Origin: Erythrobacter sp. UBA1916
GTDB taxonomy: Bacteria; Pseudomonadota; Alphaproteobacteria; Sphingomonadales; Sphingomonadaceae
Reading direction: 5' to 3'
Length of the DNA: 19,339 nt
Assembly (NCBI GenBank): GCA_002337385.1
Contig: DDFY01000007.1
Location: forward strand, 1 to 19,339
The notes beneath the pieces are model-generated. The model did no database searches and was not told the origin of the DNA. It was given only the letters and a program-made list of their open reading frames with translations. How positions within the stretch are numbered: position 1 is the stretch's first letter; every line of letters starts with the position of its first letter. Position numbers and translations under genes: made by a program. Shown here piece after piece: positions 8,268 to 16,104 of this stretch.

Positions 8268-9772
8268 TGTCCGGCCCTCGTGATAGACTCGATCCGGGGG
8301 CCGGCATCCTGCTGGGTGAAGGTGAAGCGCACCCTGTCGCCCGTCTCGAGCCCGCGCATTTGCGCCGCGCTCTTCGTGCGGAAGGTCATGGTCATCGCGG
8401 GCCAATCGAGCCGGGGCACAGGACCATGCCGCAGCGTCACCGAACCATTGGCGATCGACTGGATCGTGCCGGTGGCACCGAAGGTCGCTGGTTCGTCCTC
8501 GCCGCCGGTGGAAGCGTCATCTGCCTGATCGACCGGACGGACGTCGAGTCCGGTAAGGCTTGCTTCGGAATCGAGCAGGAACTGACCCGATGTCACGACC
8601 TGTTCGCCGGCCGACAGACCGGCCAGAACCTCGGTCCTGCCACCCGCTTCGCGGCCGATCCGGACCTCGGCGGGCATGAAACCGCCCTCGTCCTGCTTCA
8701 CCATCACGATGGTTCGACGTCCGGTCCTGATAACGGCTTCGGACGGCACCAGCAGCGCGCGGCGTGTGTCCGGGGTCAGCGAGACCTGTGCGAACATGCC
8801 CGGCTTGAGGCGACCGGATGCATTGGACAGTTGCGCACGAACGGTGATCGTACGGCTTGCATCCTCCGCGCTCGGCAGGATAGCGACAATGGGTCCGGAG
8901 AAGCGTTCCTCGGGGAATGCGGTCAGCGTCGCGCTGACAGGTTGCCCGACGCGTACATTCGCCGCCTGCGTTTCAGGCACCGCGGCTTCGAGCCAGATCG
9001 GTGAGAAACCGGTTATCTCGGCGAGCGTCTGTCCGGCCATGACTGTCATTCCCGGACGCACGCCGAGCGATGTGATGGCACCTCCAATCGGCGCGGTAAC
9101 GGTGATCGTGGACTGCGGACGTCCATTGCGCCCTACCGATGAGATCAGGCCTGGAGGCATGCCCAAAAGGCGCATGCGTTCGCGCATGGCCTGCGCAAGT
9201 TCTTCATCACCGCTGTTCAGGACGGCCAGATACTCCTGCTGCGCTCCGCCCCATTCGGGAACCAGGATATCCGCGAGCGGCGCGCCCCGTCCAACGACAT
9301 CGTCGGGCGCGCGGCCGTAGGTTCTTTGTACATAGCCTCCGGCACGTGGCTGGACGATCGCGACGTCGCGTTCGTTGTAGGCCAGAACGCCTGTGACGGT
9401 TATTTCCGGCTCGAGGACGCCGTACTCGGCTTCAGTGGTGCGGATGCCGAAATTCTGCACCAGGCCGGGATCTATCCTGACGCCTGCAGTGGCCTCCTCG
9501 CCCGCGCACTTGGGCACCAGCTGCATATCCATGAAGGGCGAATTGCCCGGCTCGTCGAAGTGCTGCCCCGGCACCATCGGGTCGTACCAGTAAAGGACCT
9601 CCTCGCATTCGGTCGCACTGCCGCCCGCGTCGCTTGCAACACCCTGGCCTTCGCCGAGCTGCGAGAGACCATAGCCGGCGGCAAGACTGATGAGCGCGAC
9701 CGTGCCTGCCATCATCCAAGATTTCTGGCGCGGCGACAGCCTGTCCCACGCGGCTCCCATTGCGGCTCTCAT
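8264..9772 (-). CDS. cusB: CusB-like membrane fusion protein with a C-terminal CusF domain
   Basis: This 502-residue periplasmic adaptor links CusA to the outer-membrane channel. An N-terminal membrane anchor (about 18-36) is followed by WYDPMVPGQ and SPFMDMQLVPK, in which M66, M81 and M83 keep the spacing of the three Cu+-binding methionines of E. coli CusB. The lipoyl/hairpin, beta-barrel and membrane-proximal domains follow. Residues 433-502 form a complete CusF module with H449 and WPAMTMTF (W457, M460, M462), so the metallochaperone is fused to the adaptor in addition to the free copy encoded downstream. I chose the ATG at 9772 because GGGGAG precedes it at good spacing and it overlaps the cusC stop as ATGA. 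The longer frame to 10003 has no signal sequence and lies in cusC. Confidence 0.96.
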   Translation of the reverse strand: MRAAMGAAWDRLSPRQKSWMMAGTVALISLAAGYGLSQLGEGQGVASDAGGSATECEEVLYWYDPMVPGQHFDEPGNSPFMDMQLVPKCAGEEATAGVRIDPGLVQNFGIRTTEAEYGVLEPEITVTGVLAYNERDVAIVQPRAGGYVQRTYGRAPDDVVGRGAPLADILVPEWGGAQQEYLAVLNSGDEELAQAMRERMRLLGMPPGLISSVGRNGRPQSTITVTAPIGGAITSLGVRPGMTVMAGQTLAEITGFSPIWLEAAVPETQAANVRVGQPVSATLTAFPEERFSGPIVAILPSAEDASRTITVRAQLSNASGRLKPGMFAQVSLTPDTRRALLVPSEAVIRTGRRTIVMVKQDEGGFMPAEVRIGREAGGRTEVLAGLSAGEQVVTSGQFLLDSEASLTGLDVRPVDQADDASTGGEDEPATFGATGTIQSIANGSVTLRHGPVPRLDWPAMTMTFRTKSAAQMRGLETGDRVRFTFTQQDAGPRIESITRAGQ

Positions 9773-11004
9773 CGGCCATACTCCCCATAGGTCAGTCGCA
9801 GGTTCGCGGCGGCTTCGACGGTCGCTTCCTCGCGTTGCAGAATGTCCACCCGCAGCACGGCGAGCGTTTTGATGGCGTCGATGACGTCGAGCAGTTCCGC
9901 GCGGCCCGCGGCAAAGCTCGCGCGCTCGAGGTCCACGCGGCTTTCGGCAAGGGGAAGCAATTCGTCGGTCGCGCGCTGCCATTGTCGATAAGCGCTGCGC
10001 CATGCCGCGAGATCGGTTTCGAACCGGGCTTCGAGTTCACGCAGCCGATCGGCTCTGGCCGACTGTGCCGCAGCCGCTTCGGCTTCGGCGGCGGCTATAC
10101 GCGGGTTTTGGCGCCGGTCCGCGAAAATCGGGAGCGTGATCGAACCCATCACCGAGATTGCATCGCCAAAATCGGGATCGCGCCGTCCATAGCTCACATT
10201 GACGCCGAAATCCGGACGCCTTTCCGATCGCGCAAGATCGCTTCTCGCTTCCGCTTGGCGGACCTGCGCAAGCGCCACGACAAGCTCCGGATTGCTTTGG
10301 AGCATGGCCCGCAAACCTTCGGGATCGAGATCGGCCGAAGGGATGGTTCCGGTCGCGGTAGCGTTCGGCAGAGCCGTATAGCGCGACAGCATGGCCTGAG
10401 CGGCCTCTCGGTCGGCTTCGATCCTGGTCCGCATGTCTGCGACTTCGAGCACGGCACGGCGTACTTCCAGACTTTCGGCGGGCCTGGCCGAACCGGCGGC
10501 GACAGAACTGCGCGCGAGTGGTACGAGCCCCTCGATTTCAGCGAGTGCATCGTCGGCGACGGTCAGAGCCCGTTGGGCATAAGCCAACGAGATCCATGCC
10601 ATTCCTGCTCCGAGGCGCACCCTGTAACGGGTTTGACGCAACTGTGCTGCGGCAAGATCGATGTCGGCGTCCGCTATTCCAAACCGGGCCCGACGTTTCG
10701 CGAGATTGGGGATCTCCTGTTCGATGCCGACTTGGATCTGCGTTGGGAGCTGGCGATTCAGCTCGAATGCAGCCGGCCCGCTTAGCGGCAGGTTCTGGAT
10801 GCCCGCGCGTAGGCGCGGGTCTGGCAGTTCATCGGCAGCGTCGGCGATCTCGCGCCGGGCGTCCAGTCGCAGCTCGCTTGTTCGAACCTGCGGCTGGTCG
10901 CTCGTTGCTGCTCGTAAAGCTTCCTCATAGCCCACCGACTGGGCATTACTCGCCGGCGCAAGGGCCAGCAGGACCGGAAGCGCGGTCCAGCTTATTCGTT
11001 TCAT
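9769..11004 (-). CDS. cusC: CusC/CzcC-like outer-membrane efflux channel (TolC family)
   Basis: This 411-residue protein has a Sec signal peptide (Lys-Arg n-region, hydrophobic core, probable cleavage after ASNAQ near residue 22). Long alpha-helical repeats rich in Ala, Arg and Glu follow, as expected for the periplasmic barrel of a TolC-type trimer. DPRLRAGIQNLP (62-73) is typical of channels that work with heavy-metal RND pumps. It would form the outer-membrane exit of the CusCBA complex. The start at 11004 has only a weak GGA upstream. The stop overlaps the cusB start as ATGA, which ties it to the pump genes. The exact metal class is assigned from its partners, not from this protein. Confidence 0.93.
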   Translation of the reverse strand: MKRISWTALPVLLALAPASNAQSVGYEEALRAATSDQPQVRTSELRLDARREIADAADELPDPRLRAGIQNLPLSGPAAFELNRQLPTQIQVGIEQEIPNLAKRRARFGIADADIDLAAAQLRQTRYRVRLGAGMAWISLAYAQRALTVADDALAEIEGLVPLARSSVAAGSARPAESLEVRRAVLEVADMRTRIEADREAAQAMLSRYTALPNATATGTIPSADLDPEGLRAMLQSNPELVVALAQVRQAEARSDLARSERRPDFGVNVSYGRRDPDFGDAISVMGSITLPIFADRRQNPRIAAAEAEAAAAQSARADRLRELEARFETDLAAWRSAYRQWQRATDELLPLAESRVDLERASFAAGRAELLDVIDAIKTLAVLRVDILQREEATVEAAANLRLTYGEYGR

Positions 11005-11092
11005 GATCGTTCATCCGCAAAAGGAGCGCGTCAGGCACGCGTTCCGGATCACCGGCCCGCGTCGAGCGCAGGCCGTTCATCCAGAGGCAGGA

Positions 11093-11116
11093 GCGCGCAG
11101 GCTTAAGCCTGCACGC
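11093..11116 (-). other. Dyad-symmetric hairpin after the first gene of the cus operon
   Basis: A 16-bp perfect palindrome (GCAGGCTTAAGCCTGC, 11097-11112) extends by three more pairs beyond one mismatch. It begins four bases past the stop of the small secreted protein and lies in the 115-base gap before cusC. No U-run follows on the transcribed strand. It could be a processing or partial termination hairpin that separates expression of the first gene from the pump genes, or a binding site for a dimeric regulator. Confidence 0.5.
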
Positions 11117-11119
11117 GGG

Positions 11120-11476
11120 TCATGCCGGAAATTGCGGAGGTGGCGGTTCTGGCCCCAGCCTTGGGGCGGCGAGCGAATTGGAGATCAAACCGCTGAATTG
11201 AGCAGCCTGCGCCGGTAAGTCTTCGGAAAGGGTCGCATCAGCGCCGGGAGCGAGCGGCGCAATGCACCCGAGCGCCACCAGACAATCCAGCCGAAGGTTC
11301 TTGCAAGGTGCGCTGCCGTCATCTTCCGTGGAAGTCGCGCCCGCCATCGTTTCCATCTCTGCGCAGGCCGGATCGCCTGCGTCGACGACCTGAGGAAGAG
11401 CAGAAGCATGCGCGGCCGACTGGACGAATAGCCCGCAGGCGATCAATAACAGTCCTAGGGTACGCAAGGCTCGCAT
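11120..11476 (-). CDS. Small exported cysteine-containing protein at the head of the cus operon
   Basis: I see a 118-residue protein with a clear export signal (MRALRTLGLLLIACGLFVQS) and do not recognise its family. Cleavage after AHA (about residue 24) would give a soluble protein. LIAC at 11-14 could alternatively be a lipobox, in which case Cys14 would be the lipidated residue. The mature part has four cysteines (38, 58, 65, 71), acidic stretches, and a Pro-rich end (GPEPPPPQFPA). I chose the ATG at 11476 because AGGTGAG sits at normal spacing; a GTG three codons earlier is less likely. It is the first gene of the cus/copA transcription unit. The cysteines suggest metal binding or disulfides, but that is inference. 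Confidence 0.75.
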   Translation of the reverse strand: MRALRTLGLLLIACGLFVQSAAHASALPQVVDAGDPACAEMETMAGATSTEDDGSAPCKNLRLDCLVALGCIAPLAPGADATLSEDLPAQAAQFSGLISNSLAAPRLGPEPPPPQFPA

Positions 11477-11595
11477 CACACTCACCTAGAGCTTTGCCGC
11501 TTTTAAGACAAGTCATGCAGCCTGCGGAGAGTCTCAAAATTATCGTGACCCCTCCCGATTGTCGCCGTACGTGTCTCGAACATGCCGCCTCCTCC
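11477..11595 (-). promoter_or_regulatory. Probable promoter region of the cus/copA operon, elements not resolved
   Basis: This 119-base gap is the only sizeable non-coding stretch before the first cus-operon gene, so it probably holds its promoter. On the minus strand it contains a GATAAT hexamer (11539-11544) and a TTGAGA, but neither has a good partner at normal spacing. I find no CueR-like dyad and no copy of the TTRAGGG/CGTA motif found at other operons in this window. The region is also where the preceding oxidoreductase message would end, and no terminator hairpin is evident. Confidence 0.4.
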
Positions 11596-12315
11596 TCAGT
11601 CGATTCCCAGTTCGGCTTTCAGCGCTGTCATGCTTTCGAAGCGGTCTTCTTCTGGGCGGGCTATTGCGGGCTTGGCGTTGACCCAGGTGTTCTCGCAGAC
11701 GAATTCGAGCATCGCTGCCGCAAGATCCGCGTGCCGGCAGCGAAAGCAACCTTCGGCAAGGCGCTCGTCGGAAATGACGGCTTCACCGGTATAGGGTTCG
11801 TCCAGGAGCCAGCCCGGTCGCGCAGCCGTCCATTCCAGGCCTTTCGCGCGCTCCAGAAGATCTTCCATTGCGCGCATCTGTGCGAGAATTTTGTGCAAGG
11901 CTGGTCTTGCTGTGAGCTCGAACCATGCAGGAACGCTGGGCTGCGCCTCTACGAACGCTGCCGATATCACGACGATCCGGGAAATGCCGGTTGCCGACAT
12001 CGCTTCCACCAGCCTGCGGGTTCCCTCCGTGTAAAGCGGAGGCGGATCGATCGCCGTCGATGGACTAAACCCTATACCGAGTGCGGAAATAACAGCACGG
12101 CAACCTTCGAGCTCGCTGCTGAAGTCGTCATTGAGTACATCGCATTGGAAGTACTCGACGTTATCGACCCGGTCCGATGGTTCGGGCAAGGTGTGCTCGA
12201 ACGCTCGAACCGCGATGCCCTTGCGAACCGCATGGCGCAGTATTTCCGTACCGGTCTTTCCTCCGGCACCGAAGACCGCAATGGGTGCTGCATCGGTCAC
12301 AGGCTCAGCTGCCAC
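11596..12315 (-). CDS. NAD(P)-binding oxidoreductase (NmrA/SDR-like)
   Basis: This 239-residue cytoplasmic protein has an N-terminal Rossmann fold with GAGGKTG (16-22), the dinucleotide-binding GxxGxxG pattern of atypical short-chain dehydrogenases, and VISALG (75-80) at the end of the fourth strand. The general shape fits NAD(P)H-binding families such as NmrA-like and biliverdin/flavin-reductase-like proteins. The substrate cannot be predicted. The start is GTG at 12315, with GAGGT seven bases upstream. A strong hairpin separates it from the lipoprotein gene before it, and 119 bases separate it from the cus operon after it, so it is probably a single-gene unit or a weakly read-through tail of the preceding operon. 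Its link to metal stress rests on location only. Confidence 0.85.
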   Translation of the reverse strand: MAAEPVTDAAPIAVFGAGGKTGTEILRHAVRKGIAVRAFEHTLPEPSDRVDNVEYFQCDVLNDDFSSELEGCRAVISALGIGFSPSTAIDPPPLYTEGTRRLVEAMSATGISRIVVISAAFVEAQPSVPAWFELTARPALHKILAQMRAMEDLLERAKGLEWTAARPGWLLDEPYTGEAVISDERLAEGCFRCRHADLAAAMLEFVCENTWVNAKPAIARPEEDRFESMTALKAELGID

Positions 12316-12368
12316 TGTCGTACCTCATTATGAATCTGGCCGCGCGTGCCGGGCCCGTCGTGATCATG

Positions 12369-12400
12369 GAGCGGGCGCCGACGCACGCTGGCGCCCGCTC
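12369..12400 (-). terminator. Strong GC-rich hairpin, probable terminator of the APC-permease operon
   Basis: A perfect 11-bp inverted repeat (GAGCGGGCGCC at 12369-12379, GGCGCCCGCTC at 12390-12400) encloses a 10-base loop. It lies eight bases past the lipoprotein stop codon on the minus strand. No U-run follows, so it is not a textbook intrinsic terminator. Its place at the end of an operon and its stability still make an end-of-transcript role likely. Confidence 0.55.
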
Positions 12401-12408
12401 GCTCGTGT

Positions 12409-12897
12409 TCACGCCTCGCTGTTGCCGCAGGTCGTGTACCCCCAGAACCCGAACTCGTCCTTCATCCGAGGTCCGGCGACGATGAGTTCCTGCATCTGCA
12501 GGCCCGCGTCTCCTTCGTCATCGAGAAGGTGCGTGCGGATACGAAGCTCACCATTCGCATACTCACCCGAGGCGCTTGCTGTGACAGGGATCAGCTTGCC
12601 GTTGATCTTGATCGCGCCGCCACCGCTGTTGTCGTAGACGAACGACGGAAACGCGACCTCAGTCAGGCGAAACTGACACGTGTTCTCGGCTCCCAGCGTG
12701 GCGAGGTCCGCGTCGCTCATGGTCTCGGGCAGCATGAGGCCGGGGCTGAGGTTGGCAAGAGCGCTCGCAGCACTCTCTATCGGCGCCGCAGTTGCCGGGG
12801 GATCGAGCTGTGCTTCGCGATCATTGCCGACCGCGGTATTGGTGTTGCAGGCCGCCAGAGGGAGGGCTGCAAGCGTCAGGATTGCGATCTTGTTCAT
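12409..12897 (-). CDS. Uncharacterised lipoprotein
   Basis: This 162-residue protein has a lipoprotein signal with lipobox LAAC (14-17), so Cys17 should be lipidated. An Ala- and Pro-rich linker (to about residue 50) leads to a globular domain with CQFRLTEVAFPSF, GGAIKINGKLIP and a C-terminal FWGYTTCGN. The two cysteines of that domain could form a disulfide. I do not recognise a family with a known function. The ATG at 12897 overlaps the stop of the DUF305 gene as ATGA, so the two are probably translated in a coupled way and may act together in the periplasm. It is the last gene before a strong hairpin. No His- or Met-rich metal site is visible. Confidence 0.82.
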   Translation of the reverse strand: MNKIAILTLAALPLAACNTNTAVGNDREAQLDPPATAAPIESAASALANLSPGLMLPETMSDADLATLGAENTCQFRLTEVAFPSFVYDNSGGGAIKINGKLIPVTASASGEYANGELRIRTHLLDDEGDAGLQMQELIVAGPRMKDEFGFWGYTTCGNSEA

Positions 12898-13427
12898 TGC
12901 TGCATCTCCTCGGGCAGGCGTTCTTCGGTGCGCGGACCGTTTTCCTCGATGTCCTGGATGAGATATTTCATCTCGGCGATCTCGCGCCGCTGCGCGACGA
13001 TGATGGCCTGCGCGAGTTCGCGAACCCGCGGATCCTTCAGGCTCGCCCTCTCGCTAGTCATGATCGCGATCGAGTGGTGCGGGATCATCGCGGCCATGTA
13101 TTCGGTATCGTCCACCGTGGTCTGGCTGCGTACGAGCCATAGCGCGAGCGCGAAGACGACGGCTCCGACACCCAAGATGATGAAGTTCTTGGTCCGGTCC
13201 TTGTACATGCCCCACATGAAGAGAAGCATGACCACCATCATCATCGCGCCCATGACGAACATCATCCAGAAGCGCGTCTCGCTCCAGAAAACGTCGTCCA
13301 TGTCGAAGCTGTTGGCATACATCAGGAAGAACATGATCACGGTCGAGGTCGATACCATTGCCATGAACCGCCAGTAGTTGCCGCCCCCTCCACCTTTTTC
13401 GTGTGCATCGTGCCTAGCTTCAGCCAT
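12894..13427 (-). CDS. Membrane-anchored DUF305 protein
   Basis: This 177-residue protein has three predicted membrane helices (about 21-40, 52-74 and 81-100), the second very Met-rich. A periplasmic C-terminal DUF305 domain follows, with the family signature YMAAMIPHHSIAIM (110-123), which contains a His pair and several Met residues. DUF305 proteins often occur with copper-resistance genes, and some, such as cyanobacterial CopM, bind copper. Here a role in periplasmic copper binding is a reasonable inference. The domain has the usual helix ending in KDPRVRELAQAII. The start at 13427 has AGGAG at good spacing, one base after the stop of the channel gene. Its stop overlaps the next start. Confidence 0.9.
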   Translation of the reverse strand: MAEARHDAHEKGGGGGNYWRFMAMVSTSTVIMFFLMYANSFDMDDVFWSETRFWMMFVMGAMMMVVMLLFMWGMYKDRTKNFIILGVGAVVFALALWLVRSQTTVDDTEYMAAMIPHHSIAIMTSERASLKDPRVRELAQAIIVAQRREIAEMKYLIQDIEENGPRTEERLPEEMQQ

Positions 13428-13428
13428 A

Positions 13429-13845
13429 TCAATTCTCCTTTTCGCTCATGGTTTGATAGACATATTGGGCGGTGCAACTGATCATCAGGAACCCGGTAAG
13501 GGCGGCGATGCCGGAAATGGCGCGCATGTGCCCGGCGGGCAGAATATCGCCGAGACCGACCGTCGAGATCGTGATCAGCGCGAAGTAGTAATAATCCATC
13601 CAGCTGTTGATGACGTCCTTCTCGAGCCCGCCAAGGCCCCAGACGGAAGCGAGATACATTCCGCCCGCGAATATGCCGGCGATGACCAGATGGCTGAGAA
13701 GAACGAGGCTGGAGCCTGCAAGCAGCCGGAAATGGCGTGGGTCCTTGCCTGGCGGAGAAACGGCTTTCGCCCCGCGCAGCATCAACATGTGGAAGTAGAG
13801 AGAGATCGCGAACAGCGCGAAACCGAGAAGCAGTGCCCAAATCAT
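13429..13845 (-). CDS. Small K+-channel-like membrane protein
   Basis: This 138-residue protein begins at ATG 13845, which overlaps the stop of the glutaredoxin-MauE gene as ATGA. Longer in-frame extension would run into that gene. A first helix (about 3-23) and a second (about 40-66) are followed by a re-entrant pore loop with TISTVGLGD (92-100) and a final helix (about 107-130). This is the layout of the two-helix ion-channel domain (Ion_trans_2 type). The selectivity filter reads TVGLGD in place of the usual TVGYGD. There is no cytoplasmic RCK domain. Potassium is the likely ion, but the Tyr-to-Leu change may alter selectivity. Why a channel sits in a metal-response operon is unclear; charge balance during metal export is one guess. 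Confidence 0.85.
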   Translation of the reverse strand: MIWALLLGFALFAISLYFHMLMLRGAKAVSPPGKDPRHFRLLAGSSLVLLSHLVIAGIFAGGMYLASVWGLGGLEKDVINSWMDYYYFALITISTVGLGDILPAGHMRAISGIAALTGFLMISCTAQYVYQTMSEKEN

Positions 13846-14603
13846 AGCGAGACCCAACCCAGGGCCTTGGCACCCATCCAAAGACCCATACCGATCATGA
13901 ACAGGTTCTCGGTCAACGATACGAAGCCGAGCGGCACGTTGCTGCCTCCGCCGACGCAAGCGCATTTCAACTCGCGCTTGTCGATGTAGACCGCCTTGAA
14001 CACGCTGACCGCGCCGACCGTCCCTATGAACAGCGATACCGGAACCGAGACGATCGGAAGCGCGTGCGCGACCATTAATATTCCAGCCAAACCCTCACCG
14101 AACGGATATAGAAATCCATATCGTACCCAGCGTCGCGCCAGCAGATCGTAGTTGAGGAACATGGTCGAGAAGCTGCGCACGTCCTGCAACTTCTGGATCG
14201 CGAGCAAGGCCATCGATAGGCTGACAAACCATTCGACCGCTTCCACCGTGAAAATCGTGTCGAAAACGTACCAGCTAATTGCCAGACCCAGGAGGAAAGC
14301 GACGCCGAAAATGGCAATGACGGGCTGGTAGCTGGTCTCGTCATCACCGGCTTGCGTTCTTTTCTTGCCGACATGCTCACGGACATCGTCGTAACCTCCG
14401 ATGCGCTTCCCGCCGATGAAGGTTTGGGGGGTGGTTTCTACCCCATGCTGCTCTTTGAACGCATCGGTCTCCTCGCGCGTTTTCAAATGGTGGTCGTCCA
14501 CCTCGAAACCTTCGCGTTTGAGCAAATCGACCGTTTTCAATCCATACGGACAAACGTGGTCCGGCATGACCATTCGGTAAACGGTGGCAGTTTTAGTCGT
14601 CAC
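13842..14603 (-). CDS. Glutaredoxin-MauE/DoxX fusion membrane protein
   Basis: This 253-residue protein joins a glutaredoxin domain (about 5-80) to a MauE/DoxX-type redox-associated membrane domain (about 93-253). The first has the active-site motif CPYG (18-21), the cis-Pro segment TTPQ (57-60) and the GG turn (69-70). The second has about four to five helices and a C-terminal CACVGGG motif before a conserved PLGFVSLTENLF. I chose GTG 14603 because GGAG lies seven bases upstream and it gives a full glutaredoxin domain. The open frame continues to 14855 only by running into the APC gene. Such fusions probably pass electrons or thiol equivalents across the inner membrane, analogous to MauE in cysteine-rich protein maturation. 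The partner is unknown; the DUF411 and DUF305 products are candidates by co-regulation. Confidence 0.9.
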   Translation of the reverse strand: MTTKTATVYRMVMPDHVCPYGLKTVDLLKREGFEVDDHHLKTREETDAFKEQHGVETTPQTFIGGKRIGGYDDVREHVGKKRTQAGDDETSYQPVIAIFGVAFLLGLAISWYVFDTIFTVEAVEWFVSLSMALLAIQKLQDVRSFSTMFLNYDLLARRWVRYGFLYPFGEGLAGILMVAHALPIVSVPVSLFIGTVGAVSVFKAVYIDKRELKCACVGGGSNVPLGFVSLTENLFMIGMGLWMGAKALGWVSL

Positions 14604-14703
14604 GATATGCTCCGTCTTGAATTTCTTTTGATCCGCGAACTTGGCGCCTCGATCCTCGTCGGCTTTTGGTCGCTGCCTTTGCGCTCGTGTTCTACTAACG
14701 GGG

Positions 14704-16056
14704 TCACCGCCTCTCTTCCGCCGGTCTTTCTGAAGCGGAGTCCATCGCTTGCGAACGCCTGGACAAATAGAACCATTCGGCGATGAAAACGGCGGCAATG
14801 CCTGCGACCGCATAGGCGACGACCGCAGGGTCGGTTTTGAGCTTGGCGAAGGCAAAAGCTGTCAGGACTACGCTGTCCGCCACGAGTGCCGACCATAGCA
14901 CCCAGGCACGCGCACCGATCTCTTCCCGCAAACCGCGCAGCACGCCCCAATGCACAAGCATGTCCATTACGAGATAGAAAAATGCTCCGAGCGAAGCGAT
15001 CCGCGACAGATCGAACAGGACCGCGAGCGTGCCGGCAATCACTACGGTATAGACCAGCATGTGACTGCGGATCGGTCCGCTCATGCCGAAATGGCTATGC
15101 GGGATCATCTTCATCTCGGTCAGCATCGTCAGCATTCGCGAAACGGCGAAAACACTGGCGATGACACCCGAGGTCGTGGCTGCGATCGCGATTGCGACTG
15201 TGAAATAGAAGCCAAGCTCTCCGAGCGCGGGGCGCGCAGCTGCCGCAAGAGAGTAATCGCGCGCCTCGGCTATTTCTGAAGTGCTGAGGCTGGCGCCGAC
15301 CGCCACCGCGACGAGAAGGTAGACGACCACGCATACTGCGATCGAAATGATAATGGTTCTGCCGACATTCCGATGCGGATCGATGATTTCGCCGCCGCTG
15401 TTGGTGATGGTGGTGAAACCCTTGAAAGCGAGGATCGAGAAAGCGACCGAAGCGAGCAACGCGTCGAGGCCCGAAAGCGCGACCGGCTCTGCGAAGGCAC
15501 CGCCTGAAAATCCGGTGGCCCAGATCGCCGCAATTGCGAACAGGGCGATGCCGCCGATCTTGATTGCCGACATAATGAGCGAAAACCCGCTGACCGATTT
15601 GTTGCCGGCAGCATTCACGAAATAGGCGAAAACGATGAGGGCCAGTGCCGCGACGGAGACCAGAATGCCGCTGCTTTCGAGCCCAAAGGGCCGCAAGGCA
15701 TAGGTCGCGAAGGTCCGAGCGACCAGGCTTTCGTTGATGACCATCGACAGCGCCATCAGGAGCGATGCCGATGCTGCAACGACGCCCGGTCCGTAAGCCT
15801 TCTGAAGGATCATCGCGATGCCGCCAGAGGAGGGCCAGCGGTTCGACATCTTGATGTAGCTGTAGGCGGCAAGCGAGGTAACCAGCGCGCCGACTATGAA
15901 AGAAAGCGGAAATAACGGTCCAGCCAGTTCGGCAATCTGGCCGGTCAGTGCGAAGATACCTGCGCCAATCATGACGCCGGTCCCCATCGCGACACCGCCC
16001 AGCAACGTTATCGAGCCCGCATTCTCGCTATGTTGATCGTCGCCATCTGTCTGCAA
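14704..16056 (-). CDS. APC-superfamily amino-acid permease
   Basis: This 450-residue inner-membrane transporter has about 12 predicted helices. The signature GTGVMIGAGIFALTG (25-39) in helix 1 matches the substrate-binding glycine motif of APC amino-acid transporters. FSILAFKGF and GGEIIDPHRNVGR are typical of the region around helix 6. The start is TTG at 16056, supported by AGGGGA five to six bases upstream; no ATG lies nearby in frame. It is the first gene of a unit that continues with the glutaredoxin-MauE gene 100 bases later. A motif-matched promoter lies 49 bases upstream. The substrate cannot be told from sequence. A cationic or thiol amino acid linked to metal stress is a guess. Confidence 0.9.
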   Translation of the reverse strand: MQTDGDDQHSENAGSITLLGGVAMGTGVMIGAGIFALTGQIAELAGPLFPLSFIVGALVTSLAAYSYIKMSNRWPSSGGIAMILQKAYGPGVVAASASLLMALSMVINESLVARTFATYALRPFGLESSGILVSVAALALIVFAYFVNAAGNKSVSGFSLIMSAIKIGGIALFAIAAIWATGFSGGAFAEPVALSGLDALLASVAFSILAFKGFTTITNSGGEIIDPHRNVGRTIIISIAVCVVVYLLVAVAVGASLSTSEIAEARDYSLAAAARPALGELGFYFTVAIAIAATTSGVIASVFAVSRMLTMLTEMKMIPHSHFGMSGPIRSHMLVYTVVIAGTLAVLFDLSRIASLGAFFYLVMDMLVHWGVLRGLREEIGARAWVLWSALVADSVVLTAFAFAKLKTDPAVVAYAVAGIAAVFIAEWFYLSRRSQAMDSASERPAEERR

Positions 16057-16104
16057 GTCTTTCCCCTGTCTATGTCATCCCGTCCGAGAAGCATCACGAC
16101 AAGC

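Noticed and set aside
11308..12333. 341-codon plus-strand open frame across the oxidoreductase and cus promoter region
   Set aside because: It spans a non-coding gap and runs antisense to two genes with good ribosome-binding sites; the product has no recognisable domain.
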